From Anastrepha obliqua (lineage: Eukaryota; Arthropoda; Insecta; Diptera; Tephritidae): DNA of 64,000 nucleotides. The notes beneath the pieces were generated by a model. That model did not search any database and had not been told where the DNA came from. It saw nothing but the letters and a program-made list of their open reading frames with translations. Position 1 is the first letter of the stretch, and each line of letters starts with the position of its first letter. The stretch lies in assembly GCF_027943255.1 (NCBI RefSeq), contig NC_072893.1, positions 42,864,001-42,928,000 on the forward strand, given 5' to 3'. Below are positions 10,052 through 20,872 of this stretch, piece by piece. Made by a program: the position numbers and the translations under genes.

Positions 10052-11903
10052 CAGTGGTCGCCAACCTTTTCAATGTGTTGAGCTACTTTCAAGATTTTGA
10101 AATAAACAGCGAGCTACTTGCACAAGCCAACATAAATTAAATAATACACACACATTGCGTCACTAAAGCCATTTTGCTGAAATCCTTGAAACGATTTTTG
10201 AAGTTTTCCTTCAAGTTAAAAACTATTTCCATATGATATTTACTGTCATAGGGCTCTAATAGATTTTTGGATATCTTTTCGGAAAGAATAGGAAAATGCT
10301 TAGTTTCGCGATTTTTTAGGTTTTGTTCCCAAAATTCAAGTTTTGTAATAAATGCATTTATATCAGAAATCATTTCCGCTAATTCTTTATCCCTGCCTTG
10401 AAGCTGCAAGTTAAGCTCATTTAATTTCTCTGTAATGTCCACAAGAAAACCAAAATCTCTGAGCCAAGTCGAATTTTCCAGTTCAGGAATCGGTTCATCG
10501 CGTTCTTTGAAAAATTGGAGTATAGCAGGCAGGACATCATTGAAACGTTTGAGCACTCGTCCTCTGCTTAACCATCGCACTTCAGAGTGAAGAAGTAGCT
10601 CTCCGTATTGACAGTCAATTTCATCAGCCAAGGTTTTAAATAATCTTCTTTGTAACGCTTGAGCTCTAATCTTGTTCACAATTTTCAGCACCAGTTTCAC
10701 AACGTTGTTCAAGTTTAGAAAATTTCCACTTAATGCTTGCTGATGTATAATACAGTGGTAACTAAGAAATTGTGGAAAACTTTCATCCTTATGGCATAGC
10801 GCCACGAGCCCCTTATCACAACCCACCATAGCTGGAGCACCGTCAGTTGTCAGGCCTACCATTTTTGATATTGGAATTTTCTCAGAAGAGATGAGATTTT
10901 TTAAATGAGAAAACAGCTCTAGCCCAGTAGTATGTCCTTTGAGTGGAATAAACTTGAAAAGATCTTCTTTAATTGTAAAATCACTAAAAGCCATCCTGAC
11001 AAATATGGCCATCTGTGAGGTGTCAACTACATCTGTTGATTCATCCAGTTGCAGTGAAAATTAAATACAGTTATCTAAGTCACTTTCTAACTGTAAAAAA
11101 ATATCATTGCTCATTACTTCTACTCGCCTCATCACTGTATTAGCAGAAAGTTGCATAGATTTTATAGCAGATACTATTTCGTCTTTATTTCTAAAGTTGG
11201 CGAATAAAGAATCCGCAGCTTCCAAAAATGGTTGTTTTATGATCTCCCCGTCTTCATAAGGTTTTTTCTTTTGTGCAATTATCTGGGAAACACGATAAGA
11301 TGCTTCAGTTGCAGCCTTATTTTTGTCGATTGTTTTCAAAAATATTGACTGTTGTCCAATTAACTGGATTTTTAAATGTTTCAGTTTTTCTTTTCTGGTG
11401 GCCGAATTTAACCGGAATAAGAACTGACACAGATGTATTACATAACAAATAAACACTTTTACCTTTAACTTCTGTGAAGAAGTAGTGTTCTTCCCATTCC
11501 GAATGGAAATGGTATGTCTTCGCCTTCTTACTACTGCTTGCCATAATGTTTCGAACTCTAACCCAACCGCTGCAAGCAGAACGTTGATAATGCCGTTCAG
11601 TATTAAACTGAACGCAATGTCGACGTGCATTGCGTATATATAAAGCCAAAAAATTCTCGAACACGCTAATCGGTTCCAGCCGATCCTAGAACGGAGACGC
11701 GACTTCGTGTCGTGTTTGTCGGCGCGAAATCGCTTACTGCAATGTTGCCGCTGTTTATCTATTTATTATGAAAATTTCTGAAATTTGCTAATACTGGTAT
11801 GATTTTCAGACTTTTGGATTTTTTGCAACGTGAGCAGCGCGAGCTACCAGAATTGCCTATGCGAGCTACCGGTAGCTCGCGATCGACGGGTTGGCGACCA
11901 CTG
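10052..11903 (-). mobile_element. hAT transposon, 1852 bp, internally deleted
   Basis: Both ends carry CAGTGGTCGCCAACC as perfect 15-bp inverted repeats and are bounded by the 8-bp duplication ATCTACAA. Subterminal GAGCTAC motifs repeat near both ends, most densely at 11840-11880, as expected for transposase-binding sites in hAT elements. The transposase gene on the minus strand fills the middle, but its end is missing. The whole element looks like a single insertion that has lost part of its 3' coding region. Confidence 0.95.
10137..11544 (-). pseudogene. hAT transposase of the BED-finger/GTF2IRD2-like group
   Basis: The start is set at MASSSKKAKTYHF (11544), which matches the usual N-terminus of this group. 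It is followed by a BED-like finger region and, after a frameshift near 11400, by TEASYRVSQIIAQKKKPY. The frame continues to 11061, meets one TAA stop at about 11058-11060, and resumes as FSLQLDESTDVVDTSQMAIF. It then stays open for more than 290 codons through GLTTDGAPAMVG and HSEVRWLSRGRVLKRF. The C-terminal dimerisation block is absent: after KMALVTQ the frame ends. The elements in this group normally encode over 600 residues. One stop, one frameshift and a 3' deletion separate it from an intact gene. Confidence 0.9.
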
Positions 11904-11911
11904 ATCTACAA
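11904..11911. repeat. hAT target-site duplication, right
   Basis: Exact second copy of ATCTACAA, abutting the right terminus of the hAT element. Confidence 0.95.
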
Positions 11912-12442
11912 GAATGCAACTATAGCCTTCGATTTCCCGGGATTGCTCGAGAAGTGATTGCTTGCGAGTTTCTCGTGTTTTGAGTTACTCATGAACCTCG
12001 CAAGCTTCTCGATACTCAATTTAACACTTTAAGGCGAACCTCAAACTTTATCCTTTTGTCAAGAAGAAATAGTTGCTATACGAGTACTTCATTACTGTTC
12101 TATACTTCTTGAAAAGTAAGTTTTTCGAAACTGAAGAATATTTATTAAGAAATAATGAAAACTTTCTGCAAAAAATTCTAAAAAAGCAGTCGAATTGCCT
12201 TAGCTGCCTCTTCGCTTAGCTGCAACGAAACTAAAGGATGAGCTCGAATCGAATCTCAGCTTTCTGTGGCTTTGGAGAATGCGCCACAACATAAAATCTG
12301 GTAAAGTTCAGGGCGAGGTTAGAGACAATGAGATGTTCCCATGACTGTCGGCACATCAGCAGCATTCACCGTATATGTAGAGGGAATGTTTATGCAGCTA
12401 CAACAACAACAACAATAACAATAACAACGATTCAGATGCAGC
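11912..12442. other. No gene seen; CAA-rich tract at 12395-12428
   Basis: Unrecognised sequence ending in an interrupted CAA/AAT repeat. CAA tails end some Jockey-like elements (compare 31696), but no coding sequence was identified upstream. Confidence 0.45.
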
Positions 12443-12600
12443 GTCGAGCTATACTGGTATGATTTTGGCTGGCATTTTAAAAGAATATGACCTGGAAAAT
12501 ATTTTGAATACCGACGAAACTGAGCTTTTACATAAAGCATTGCCAAACCCAATATTCTTGCGTAACTGTGATCAACCGAACAAATGGGAAGAGCCAAAAA
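12443..12600 (+). pseudogene. pogo/Tigger-like transposase scrap
   Basis: The translation contains YDLENILNTDETELLHKALPN. It resembles the pogo/Tigger DDE block around the first catalytic aspartate, where relatives have FNADETGLF. Only about 50 residues are recognisable and neither end of a transposon was found. The open frame continues to 12755 into unrelated repeat sequence. Confidence 0.6.
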
Positions 12601-12624
12601 AACTCGACTTTTTTAATACTACTG

Positions 12625-12862
12625 GTACATACAAAAAAAAAAGTGCGTGTAGCGTAGTACACATAACTGAAGTGAAACTTTCGAGGCAGACAAAGAAAGA
12701 GGGAGAGACCCAGGAGAGAATGAGAGAGAGAGAGAAAGAATATATATCTAAATAAATTCACAACATTTGCAGAGAATACAAATACACAAAATTTACGAAA
12801 AACGGAGAAGGGTCGGCCGGTGTAGGAGACCGCCGGACACAAACTGTGGCATCAACGCGCAC
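12625..12862 (-). repeat. Dispersed repeat with a CT-rich core, copy 2
   Basis: Inverted relative to the copy at 6996-7235. Both contain the same flanking unique sequence, a GA/CT tract and GTATTCTCTGCAAA, so they come from one element and not from two independent microsatellites. Confidence 0.65.
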
Positions 12863-13540
12863 TACTCCGAGCGTTTATTACCCGCACAAACGCAGCGATT
12901 CCAGGACCGCAGCAACGGCACAAATTACCGCAAGGCAATACCAATAAATCCAACGTCAGAATGGATAGCACTTTATAATACGCACAAGCACTAGCCAGGA
13001 AACGGAAATAAGCGCCAAAACGTAGGCAGTAAAACAAAACGCTAAAAAATGGGGCCAGAACCCGGCCCAAACAGTAGGCACCAAGGAAATATAACGCCAA
13101 AAAGTAAGCACCAAAAATATATTTCCTACAAGTTTGCACCAACAAACAAGCGCCAAAAATTAGGCAGTGTTATTTCTCACTAGAAATTAGCAACCACAAG
13201 GAAAAACTCAGGAAAAATAGCCTAAAGTGTATCTAAGATATATAACTCTCTCTTTCTCCTTTTCCTCTACGTTATATCTTTTTTCTCTCTCGCGGAACGA
13301 AAATGCCCAAAGCGTTGCATGGTCTTCAAATTTTACTCTCGCTAAACATTTTACATTCTCGCTCGTCCCGCGACGCCTAAGAAGTTTCACTTCAAAAGTT
13401 TTCGTCATTGGGAATTCACAAAATTCTCGTACAAATTTGTTTCTGGTTGATTTCAGTTGATTACAAGAGGCTGTACATTCCATGGCGCCAATTAAAGGCG
13501 CGCCTTTGAGTATTTTTTTAATAAAAAAAATTTGTATATA
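12863..13540. other. No gene seen; recurring GCGCCAAAA motif
   Basis: GCGCCAAAA or a near variant recurs between 13010 and 13160, twice followed by TAGGCAGT. This could be an old degenerate tandem array or a retroelement UTR. Confidence 0.4.
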
Positions 13541-14086
13541 AAGGGTTTTTCAGTAAGAGCGCTTCAACTTTTGAACCTTTTTTGAATAAAACACAAACGG
13601 TTTGACTTTTTTAACTAATTTTTTTTTATTATCGAGTTTGAACATATACATTTAAGTATGAAACTCGATTTCTTTTGCATGACCACCGCGTGCACGTTTT
13701 ACGAAGTCCAATCGTTGAACCCAATTTTCGACCACTCTTTTGCATAAATCGGCCGAAATTCCGGCAATTTTGAGTTCAATATTGGCTCTGAGCTCACAAA
13801 TCGTCCCCGGCTTGTTACTGTAGACCAATGACCTCACATAACCCCAAAACGGGACGGCTTGTTAAATGGACCGTAAAATGGCCGTAATGCTCTAAAAGTA
13901 GCAGCAACAGAACGATTATTTTCATAAAAAATTTGCACGATTTGCAATCGTTGCTCAAGTGTGTAGCGTTCCATGATGAAGTGTACACTAATGAAGTTTA
14001 CAAATGACAAGCGAAAAATAAAAAATATTGCGTCGTTCGCCCTCCCTATCGGAAAAAAGTTGAAGCGCACCTATTGAAAAACCCTA
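13541..14086 (-). mobile_element. DD41D-type mariner, 546-bp deletion derivative
   Basis: Inverted termini read AAGGGTTTTTCAGTAAG on the left and, as complement, AGGGTTTTTCAATAGG on the right, both continuing into GCGCTTCAACTTTT. The minus strand keeps the transposase N-terminus from 13972 (MERYTLEQRLQIVQIFYENN, then ALRPFYG, a helix-turn-helix). It keeps the extreme C-terminus (VKRARGGHAKEIEF) ending at about 13652. The central catalytic domain is deleted. A 114-bp relative lies at 52555. Confidence 0.85.
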
Positions 14087-16597
14087 TATTTATTTAAGCA
14101 TGAATTTTAGTATGCAATTTATTTTAAGATAATAAATAATCTAAGTTTTTCGCAAAAAATTATTGTCTGAAGGAGCTGCCAGAAAAATCTAAAACACCTC
14201 ATAAAAGTCTGTTAAACAACTTTCAGTATACTAATTGGCCAACCTCGATTTTGGTATGAGCTTTCAGGAAATTGTAGCACAGTTGTAAAATTGAAGTGCG
14301 AGGGTCCTAAGGTCTGGTGACAGACAAATGCGCTAAATGCCCAATGGCTTATCTATATCTTGCTTTTGTCCCATCAGTTTCCTCCTACTCAACGCGAATC
14401 TGCTTCAAGCCAGTGTCTTTACTAGTTTTCCTGTTATGCAATTCTCCAATACTTTGCTTTAATCTTTTATTTTGCGCTTTACTGCATCTGATTGTTTAAT
14501 CTTCAACAGCGCGTACTCTGTACTTCTTTCTACTTTTCGCCATTGTCAGCGAAACGGGCGCTTCGATAGTTCTTCGTTACAATGTACCAATATTTGTGTT
14601 TGCTTATTTTCGGATGTACATTTTGCAGTTAATATGAAAAGTTTTCAAATTAACTGAAACATCGAAGGTTGTTTTCGATGCCCAGTGAGGCGCGCGTGTG
14701 AGCGCTAAACAAAAGATGAAGATAAAAAAGCAGTAAAGGGAAAATAGATTTTAGGATAATTAGGAAAAACGAAGAAAATATTTGCGTGATGATAGCAAGC
14801 CACTTGACAAGCTGAAGGGAGAAGGGCAACTAAAGCAGTTTAGTGGCCAGTTGAGGCGATGAAGATCAGCAACACATCAATGGCAGCTTCTACATATTTA
14901 CAAAAACTAACTAAGAGCTGCAAAATGCTGCAACTGAGACGCTCTGACGGGCAGGCGTGCCGTGCCATACGGTGGTAATTCATTGTGATAGGAGCACACG
15001 TTTTCATTGTGTGAGTGTACGAGAGCTGACAGCAAACGCGTTTTGGTTGCCTAAGTGGCTAGGGGACAAAACTGACCAAATCTCTTTTGGCAAATCATTT
15101 CGACTGCATAACTGGCTGAGTGTCTGAGTGCCCAAGTGGTCTAATATAAGAGGCAAAGCAATTGTATCACTCTGGCATTCTGTTGGCGCGCCTTTTTGGT
15201 TGTTGGAACGCTGTCCGGAGGCACTGGCCACCATCAAAGCTAATGTATTAGGAAGTAGCCAACACAATATGAGAAGGAAACGAAAACAACTTTCTCATCG
15301 CCCATGTGCAGGCAACAAAAGTTCGTCAACACTCGTTTGTGTACATCATCAACAAAAACGTGACGTGACGTGACGTTGCGTAAGTTCCTTAGCTGCCAGT
15401 TGGTAAAAACTGCAAATGTGTGCTAGATAACTTCTCAAGCGAGAGGAAGTAGCAAAGACACCGGCGCTGTTGTTGGCAAGCATAGCGGCAGCATATTCAG
15501 CAACAGTAACAGCAACAACAGTTACAACAATGGTATCGGTAACATTTGTGGCATCAGTGTGCAAGTCACGTGACTCGTTACTCGCATCAAAATTCTGGCA
15601 ACGCAATACTTGCCGCGTACTAAGTACAATTACTCATACATAAATATGTGCATGTTCGCATTTGCGTGTGTGTGTGTGTGTCTGTGTAATATGACATTGT
15701 AAACATTTGCACCAAGTTTCAGTCAAATTATAGTCGAAGGAAATCTTTTCGCCGGCGACTAAAGTAAAAGGAGAAAATCTTAACTTTCACAAAAACTTAC
15801 TATTTTGAGAGATGATAATGGAGAACCAAAAAACAAAAACAAGAAAGAACGATAGAATGAGTGTAGAGTCAAAAGACTCAAAGTGAGATAAAGAAAAAAA
15901 ATTGCAAAAGACATTTGCGTACTGTTTCTGCTAAGATACTAGGCAAGGAGCGAAAATAATTATTAATTGATTTTTTTTTTTTTTTGTATTAACGATCTTT
16001 GTAATATATATTTTTGGAATCGTCGTATAATTGAACTAGCACATACTGATATGTGTTAAAAGGATACTAATCTGCAACTTTCATTTAATAATTTAACTTG
16101 TTTCGGATTAGGTTCTATAAGAGGTTTCGTGCTCTCGGTTTTAACTTTTTTTAGCATGCATTTTTCAATGTAATGTCTATTCGATCTCCATAAGGTCTGC
16201 TACCGCAGTGCCTTTTAAACGTTGGTCGAAGTAAGCTGGTTGTTGCATCGTTAACATAATTTTTTAGTCGTTGTTTGTGAGCTATGGCAAATTGCTTCGT
16301 TACTTCAGACACAGTTGGTATGCCAAATCACGATGAAGGTCGCTGTTCCTTTTATAGTATGGCGCGTTTACTATGCCCGTTTTGCAGACGTTGGATAGAG
16401 GCTTTTGGCTAGCGCATCTCCAGAATTGTATACTGTTAGTCCAAACCGGTCTTAGTGTTTATTTTTAGATGAAGAAAAAAAAATCAGCTTATTCCACAAA
16501 TCGGAGGATTTAATTCTATTTATGTAAACATTAGTCTCTTCAATTTATATCGGAATGCGCTAATATTTTAATTTTGTAAGTAGTACCAATACTCAAG
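14087..16597. other. 2.5-kb stretch without recognisable genes
   Basis: Contains a GT microsatellite at about 15666-15682, three tandem TGACG units at 15361-15375 and a CAR-rich trinucleotide stretch near 15490-15530. No domain-bearing frame was recognised. If the window holds unique, possibly regulatory, host sequence, this is a likely part of it. Confidence 0.45.
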
Positions 16598-16632
16598 GCG
16601 GCCGCGGTAGCCGAGTGGGTTGGTTCGTGACA
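16598..16632 (+). repeat. SINE head fragment
   Basis: GGCGGCCGCGGTAGCCGAG and following bases match the 5' end and A box of the SINE, then switch abruptly to non-LTR sequence. Confidence 0.7.
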
Positions 16633-17195
16633 AGAGATACAGTGTGGTGCTGCCAGAGAATCAACTATGGTCAAACTCAGAAAATGAGCCCGGCAAATGC
16701 TGTCCTCGCAATTTCACGGATGGCTCCAGGATCGAACACGGTTCCAGCTCTAGTGTCTACGTGGAGTCCAGCGGGACAAAACTGCACTTTGCTCTTGGAA
16801 TGTATGCATCTGTGTTTGAAGCGGAGGTGCATGCTGTTCAAAAAGCAATGAACTTTGTTGGAGAAAACAGAGGAAAGGAAGATCTATATGTGTCTGCAGC
16901 GGCAGCCAAGCTGCTTTGGACAGCCCGCTAACCATATCAAGGGTAGTCGGGTCCTGTATATCCAGGCTGAACTATGTCGATAGCCATAATATCCTGATGT
17001 TAACATGGATCCCGGGACACGTGGGTATCGCGGGTAACGAGATCTTTCACTCTTTAGCCAAAATGGACTCTGAGGCCAACTTCCTCGGCCCAAAACCGTT
17101 CTGCCGCTGCCTTCAAAGCCACGGTTAGCAAACGGGCTACTCTAACCCACAAGCGAGCTTGGCAGGTTGAGAGCGACTGCAGATGAACAAAACGG
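16633..17195 (+). pseudogene. Non-LTR retrotransposon RNase H domain
   Basis: The frame from 16620 reads KRYSVVLPE, then the first RNase H aspartate in FTDGSRIEHG. The glutamate follows in SVFEAEVHAVQKAMNFV, and after a break comes LTWIPGHVGIAGNEI at about 17000. It is the same family as 28740-29930, where the matching stretch is FTDGSRTEYGSGCGVYVE. RNase H removes the RNA strand during retrotransposition. Frameshifts and a deletion around 16900 show it is dead. Confidence 0.75.
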
Positions 17196-17899
17196 ATGCG
17201 GCTGTTAACTTCAAAGCAGTGTTTGGAGCAATTTAAGCAAGACTCGAAGGAGTTTTTGCTTGGAGTTGTCATCGTTGAGGAAACCTGGGTTCATCAGTAC
17301 ACACCAAAACCTAAGCAACAATCAAAACAATGGATTTCTCCCGGTGAATCTGCTCCTAAGAAGGCGAAGGCAGTCCCATCGGCTGGAAATATCAGGAAGG
17401 CGACTTTTTGGGATGCGAACGGCGTCATCCTTATGGATTTTTTAATATAGAAAGAGGAAGAGCGATACCTGGACAATACTAGAACTAGACGAGAAGGCGA
17501 GACGGCCGAATTTAGCGAAAAAGAGGGATCTGTTTCACCACGATAATGCACTAGCACTTTCATCCGGAGTTGTCGCTGCCAAACTACATGAATCGCGTTA
17601 TGAATTGCTACTGCACCCCTTATATTCACCCGATCTGGCTCCCTATGACTTTTTCTTGTTCCCTAACATGAAGAAATGGCTTGCGGGAAAAAAATTTAGT
17701 TCAAACGAGGAAGTCATTGCTGAGACCGATGCGTGTTTTGTAGAGTTTGACAAATCCTATTTTTTGGAGGGGTTAAAGAAATGGCAGGAGGAGTGTATCT
17801 TTCAAAATGGGGACTATGTTAAAATATATAAATAAAAAAAGTTGAAAAAATGGTGCCTTCATTTCTAACGTGGATACTTATTGAACCCCCTCATAGTTA
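17196..17899 (+). pseudogene. Mariner (DD34D) transposase, 5'-truncated
   Basis: Two frames (17196-17450 and 17605-17835) cover the catalytic domain: KQCLEQFKQDSKEFL, VEETWVHQYTP, then FHHDNA and LAPYDFFLFPNMKKWL. In the first catalytic block the usual VDETW has become VEETW, so the aspartate is lost; the second and third are present. A frameshift lies near 17450. The right terminus is probably near 17899, where sequence complementary to GGGGGTTCAATAAGTATCC closes the element. The left part is missing, replaced by the non-LTR fragment. Confidence 0.8.
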
Positions 17900-19189
17900 C
17901 GCCAGTACCTATGAAGCATTTCCATTTACACACAGCACCACTAAAACGCAGCGCAAACTGTTTGTTGAATGGACGCTGTAGCTGATTTCCTCAAATTCTT
18001 TTGCTCTTCATATACCCACTCGAACTGTTGAAAAAAACCTACGTGAAGAGTGGCGAAGGAAATATTAAAGTAAATAAGCAAGAAACCACTATTTTTCACT
18101 GCATTTCTCTAACCTCTCTAGTCCATCAAAGTTCCTTCATCCGCTGCACATTTCCTGCAGGCCACTGTCGTCCATCATTTTATTAATTTCGCATAAAACA
18201 CAAACAATGCAGCAGTAATGCTACAGTACTAAGCGACTTGACAGTTAGACTGAGTTCCTTAATGTCCTGCAAACAAGTTTTTCCTCAAGCTGCTGCCGAG
18301 CGGTCTGTCTGCCTGCCTGCCAACATGGCATATAGTCAATGGGTTTAATGCAAGTTGTCAGTTTCTTTTTCTTCTTCCTTCACTGAGTGATACTCATTAT
18401 TTTGCCATTCAAAGGCAAAGGCAGAGATAGCAGCGGCGGAGACAGCAGAATTGGCCTTCATTGTATCCCGCGCATGGCTTCTTAGCAAGTTGCCATTTTT
18501 CTTATTTTTCCTTTACTTTATTTTGCTTGTATATATTTGTTTGAAATTTACTTTTGCGCTTTTTTTCTCATTTAACGCACAGTTCCATTGTTCTTTTTCA
18601 GGTGGCAAGCTTGTCTTTGCAACATTTTGTACTTTGGTTGCTGGTTGGTTTCAAAATGCACAACACGTTGCCAACGTGATCGGCAACTGAAATGGGCATT
18701 GTACTCTCAGCCAGTGGTAACAATAACAACAAGTTGGCTATAAAACTGCGCTGAATAGTCGTGAAGTCAGTGTTGGCACTGAACTGGCACCAACTGTCAA
18801 CTTTAATTATCGTCGCTTTTCAATTTCAGCAGCAACATCAACAGCATTGGTAAGAAGTTACCTACAACAATAACAATACCAATGGAAATTTAAGTCATAC
18901 AACAATTATGTACGCGCAGAGGTTTATGTGGTCGTTGCCGGCCATTGAATTTACTCTGCTGTTCAGCTGTCCTGCTGCTCTGCTCTCATTACCCAGAAGT
19001 TGTTAATAATTAGCGTCCAATTAAGTACGCCAGCGCCCACGTGAGTGCACTGAGCGCCAAGTAAATGCACTGATAGCTGATTGACAGATCCTGTTTAAGC
19101 TTTAAAATTGATGTATGACGGCGGTGTAGTGATGGTGCTCGATGTTGTAATTTTGCCAATGAAGGAAATCTCAATTGAAAGCGGGTCCA
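17900..19189. other. No gene seen
   Basis: Mixed-composition sequence with CAA-type trinucleotide runs near 18715-18735 and 18825-18885. No domains recognised. Confidence 0.45.
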
Positions 19190-19610
19190 TCAAATTGGGT
19201 TGATTAGATATTCTAGTGTTGTACAGAAGTGAAACATGAGTCTACAATCTTTCGTCAACAAATGCCTCCGCGCTATCTGTAGAATATTCGCCCGAACACT
19301 ATCAGCTACGACGCGTCCATCCTAATGAGGAGTCCATCATATGGCAAATCAAGCGCGAAAAGTGGCGATGCATAGGTCACACGCTTAGCAAACCACCAGG
19401 TAGCATTCACGAGAATAGCACTGGACTAGAACCTGCAAAGAAGCAGATGTCGCGGTCGGCCAAAGATCACTTGGCGAAGTTCGATGTTGCGCGAACTAGC
19501 AGCTGCCGACATCTCATGGGATGGCGCAAATAGTTCAGAACCGTGTACGATGGAAGAGCTTTGTCGAGGCGCTATACTCGCGGAGTGAACACGGATAGAA
19601 AAAATATATA
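19190..19610 (+). pseudogene. Non-LTR retrotransposon C-terminal end (RTE/CR1-like)
   Basis: A frame with several breaks gives NEESIIWQIKREKWRCIGHT. Remnants of the basic, proline- and glycine-rich segment and YSRGVNTD follow. The pattern KWRWIGHTLR, RGRPK and W-rich end is common at the C-terminus of RTE-like reverse transcriptases in insects. No RT palm motif remains. Confidence 0.6.
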
Positions 19611-19984
19611 TTTTATACCTATTACGAACTTCTAAGTCTGCTTTTGGGATTTCAATCCCGTGACATTTTTAAGTCCCAAAAATATCGCGATTGTTGGAAA
19701 ATAATTAATATTTATGTTTTCTTTATGAAAGCGATCTTCTGTTTCCATTTCATATGCTTCAGACAAAAATTATAAATCCCGAAATTCTGAAATCCCGAAA
19801 CTCCCCAGATTGTTGGCAAATACTTGATGCAGCTTTTTCGAGCTAAGTTGTTCCAAATATAATAAATATCTAAATCCCAGGAGTAGTCTCGGAATATCGT
19901 GTTTGTAAAAGTCGGAAATATGTACAAGGTGAAGTCCAAAATAAGCAAGACTGAGCTAAAATATAAACAACAAGAGCTTTGTTC
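19611..19984. other. No gene seen
   Basis: AT-rich; no recognised feature. Confidence 0.4.
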
Positions 19985-20325
19985 TGATAACTTCGAGTTT
20001 ATTTATTCAAAATAGTCCCCTCTGGCCTCGATACACTGTTTTGCGCGATCTAAAAGCTTTTCGAAAGAGTGTTTCAGGTCATTGACCGGAATGCCTTTCA
20101 GGAAATCGGTACAAACGTTTTCGATGACTTCTGCGGACGTAAAACGTTTTCCTTTCATCGTCAAGTACAATTTTCCAAATAGGTAGAAGTCACAGGGAGC
20201 CATATCAGGCGAACACAGTGAGTGATTGATGATTAAAATGCGATTCCTAGTCAAAAAATCAGTCACAAAAGTGGATCGATGGGATGATGCATTGTCATGC
20301 AATAAACGCCAGCTTCCTCCTTCGC
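19985..20325 (-). pseudogene. Mariner (DD34D) transposase, C-terminal third
   Basis: The minus strand encodes LLHDNASSHRSTFVTDFL, then MAPCDFYLFGKLYLTMKGKR 34 residues after the second catalytic aspartate, and ends with CIEARGDYFE. Both remaining catalytic aspartates are present. The N-terminal two-thirds are absent, and the sequence is joined in frame to reverse transcriptase on its upstream side. Confidence 0.85.
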
Positions 20326-20872
20326 GGTATTCAGGGCGAATTCGATTGTCCACCGGCATCGAGAGCAGTGTGCACCGCTCTGACAACTGGTGGTATATCT
20401 GACAGTGGCCAGTGCTTACTTCATTTCCCCAGACTCCGTCTAACTTGAGCCTGTACGCCGCCTTCATTGCTTCCTTTCGAATTTGAAGATCTAGAGGCTG
20501 CAAGTTCAGAATGGCATTAAGGGCATCACCAGATGTTGTGCTCATGGCACCTGTGATACCCAAGCACACACTTCTCTGTAGCCTGTTTAGGGGAGTTACT
20601 CTGGAATTAACCATTGTGGCTTTCCACCATACTACAGAGGCGCATGTAATAATGGGTCTAATCAGGGTGATGTACAGCCAGTGTACTATCACCGGTCTTA
20701 GACCCCATGTCTTTCCAAAGGTTCTCTTATACTGACAGAAGACTTTTAGTGTTCGAGAGACCTTCTGCTCGACGTGCTTCTTCCAGGTAAATTTACTATC
20801 TAGGATTACTCCTAGATATTTAACCTCAGAAGACAGTTGAAGTGTCAATGTGGGTAGTAACAGGCCTTCCAT
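20003..20872 (-). CDS. Chimeric open frame: reverse transcriptase C-region fused to mariner transposase
   Basis: A single 289-codon frame without stops. Residues 1-180 are the thumb and downstream part of a non-LTR reverse transcriptase (VKYLGVILDSKFTWKKHVEQ, LIRPIITCASVVWW). Residues from about 185 are mariner transposase (GGSWRLLHDNASSHRS to GDYFE), including two catalytic aspartates. The switch is at about position 20320. The simplest reading is a mariner fragment fused by chance in frame to a retroelement fragment, because the RT continues upstream in another frame. I see no promoter or splice signals that would make this an expressed fusion gene. Confidence 0.55.
   Translation of the reverse strand: MEGLLLPTLTLQLSSEVKYLGVILDSKFTWKKHVEQKVSRTLKVFCQYKRTFGKTWGLRPVIVHWLYITLIRPIITCASVVWWKATMVNSRVTPLNRLQRSVCLGITGAMSTTSGDALNAILNLQPLDLQIRKEAMKAAYRLKLDGVWGNEVSTGHCQIYHQLSERCTLLSMPVDNRIRPEYREGGSWRLLHDNASSHRSTFVTDFLTRNRILIINHSLCSPDMAPCDFYLFGKLYLTMKGKRFTSAEVIENVCTDFLKGIPVNDLKHSFEKLLDRAKQCIEARGDYFE

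Noticed and set aside
15004..15606. Host genes in overlapping frames on both strands
   Set aside because: No domains, no consistent splice structure, and simple trinucleotide repeats inflate the frames.
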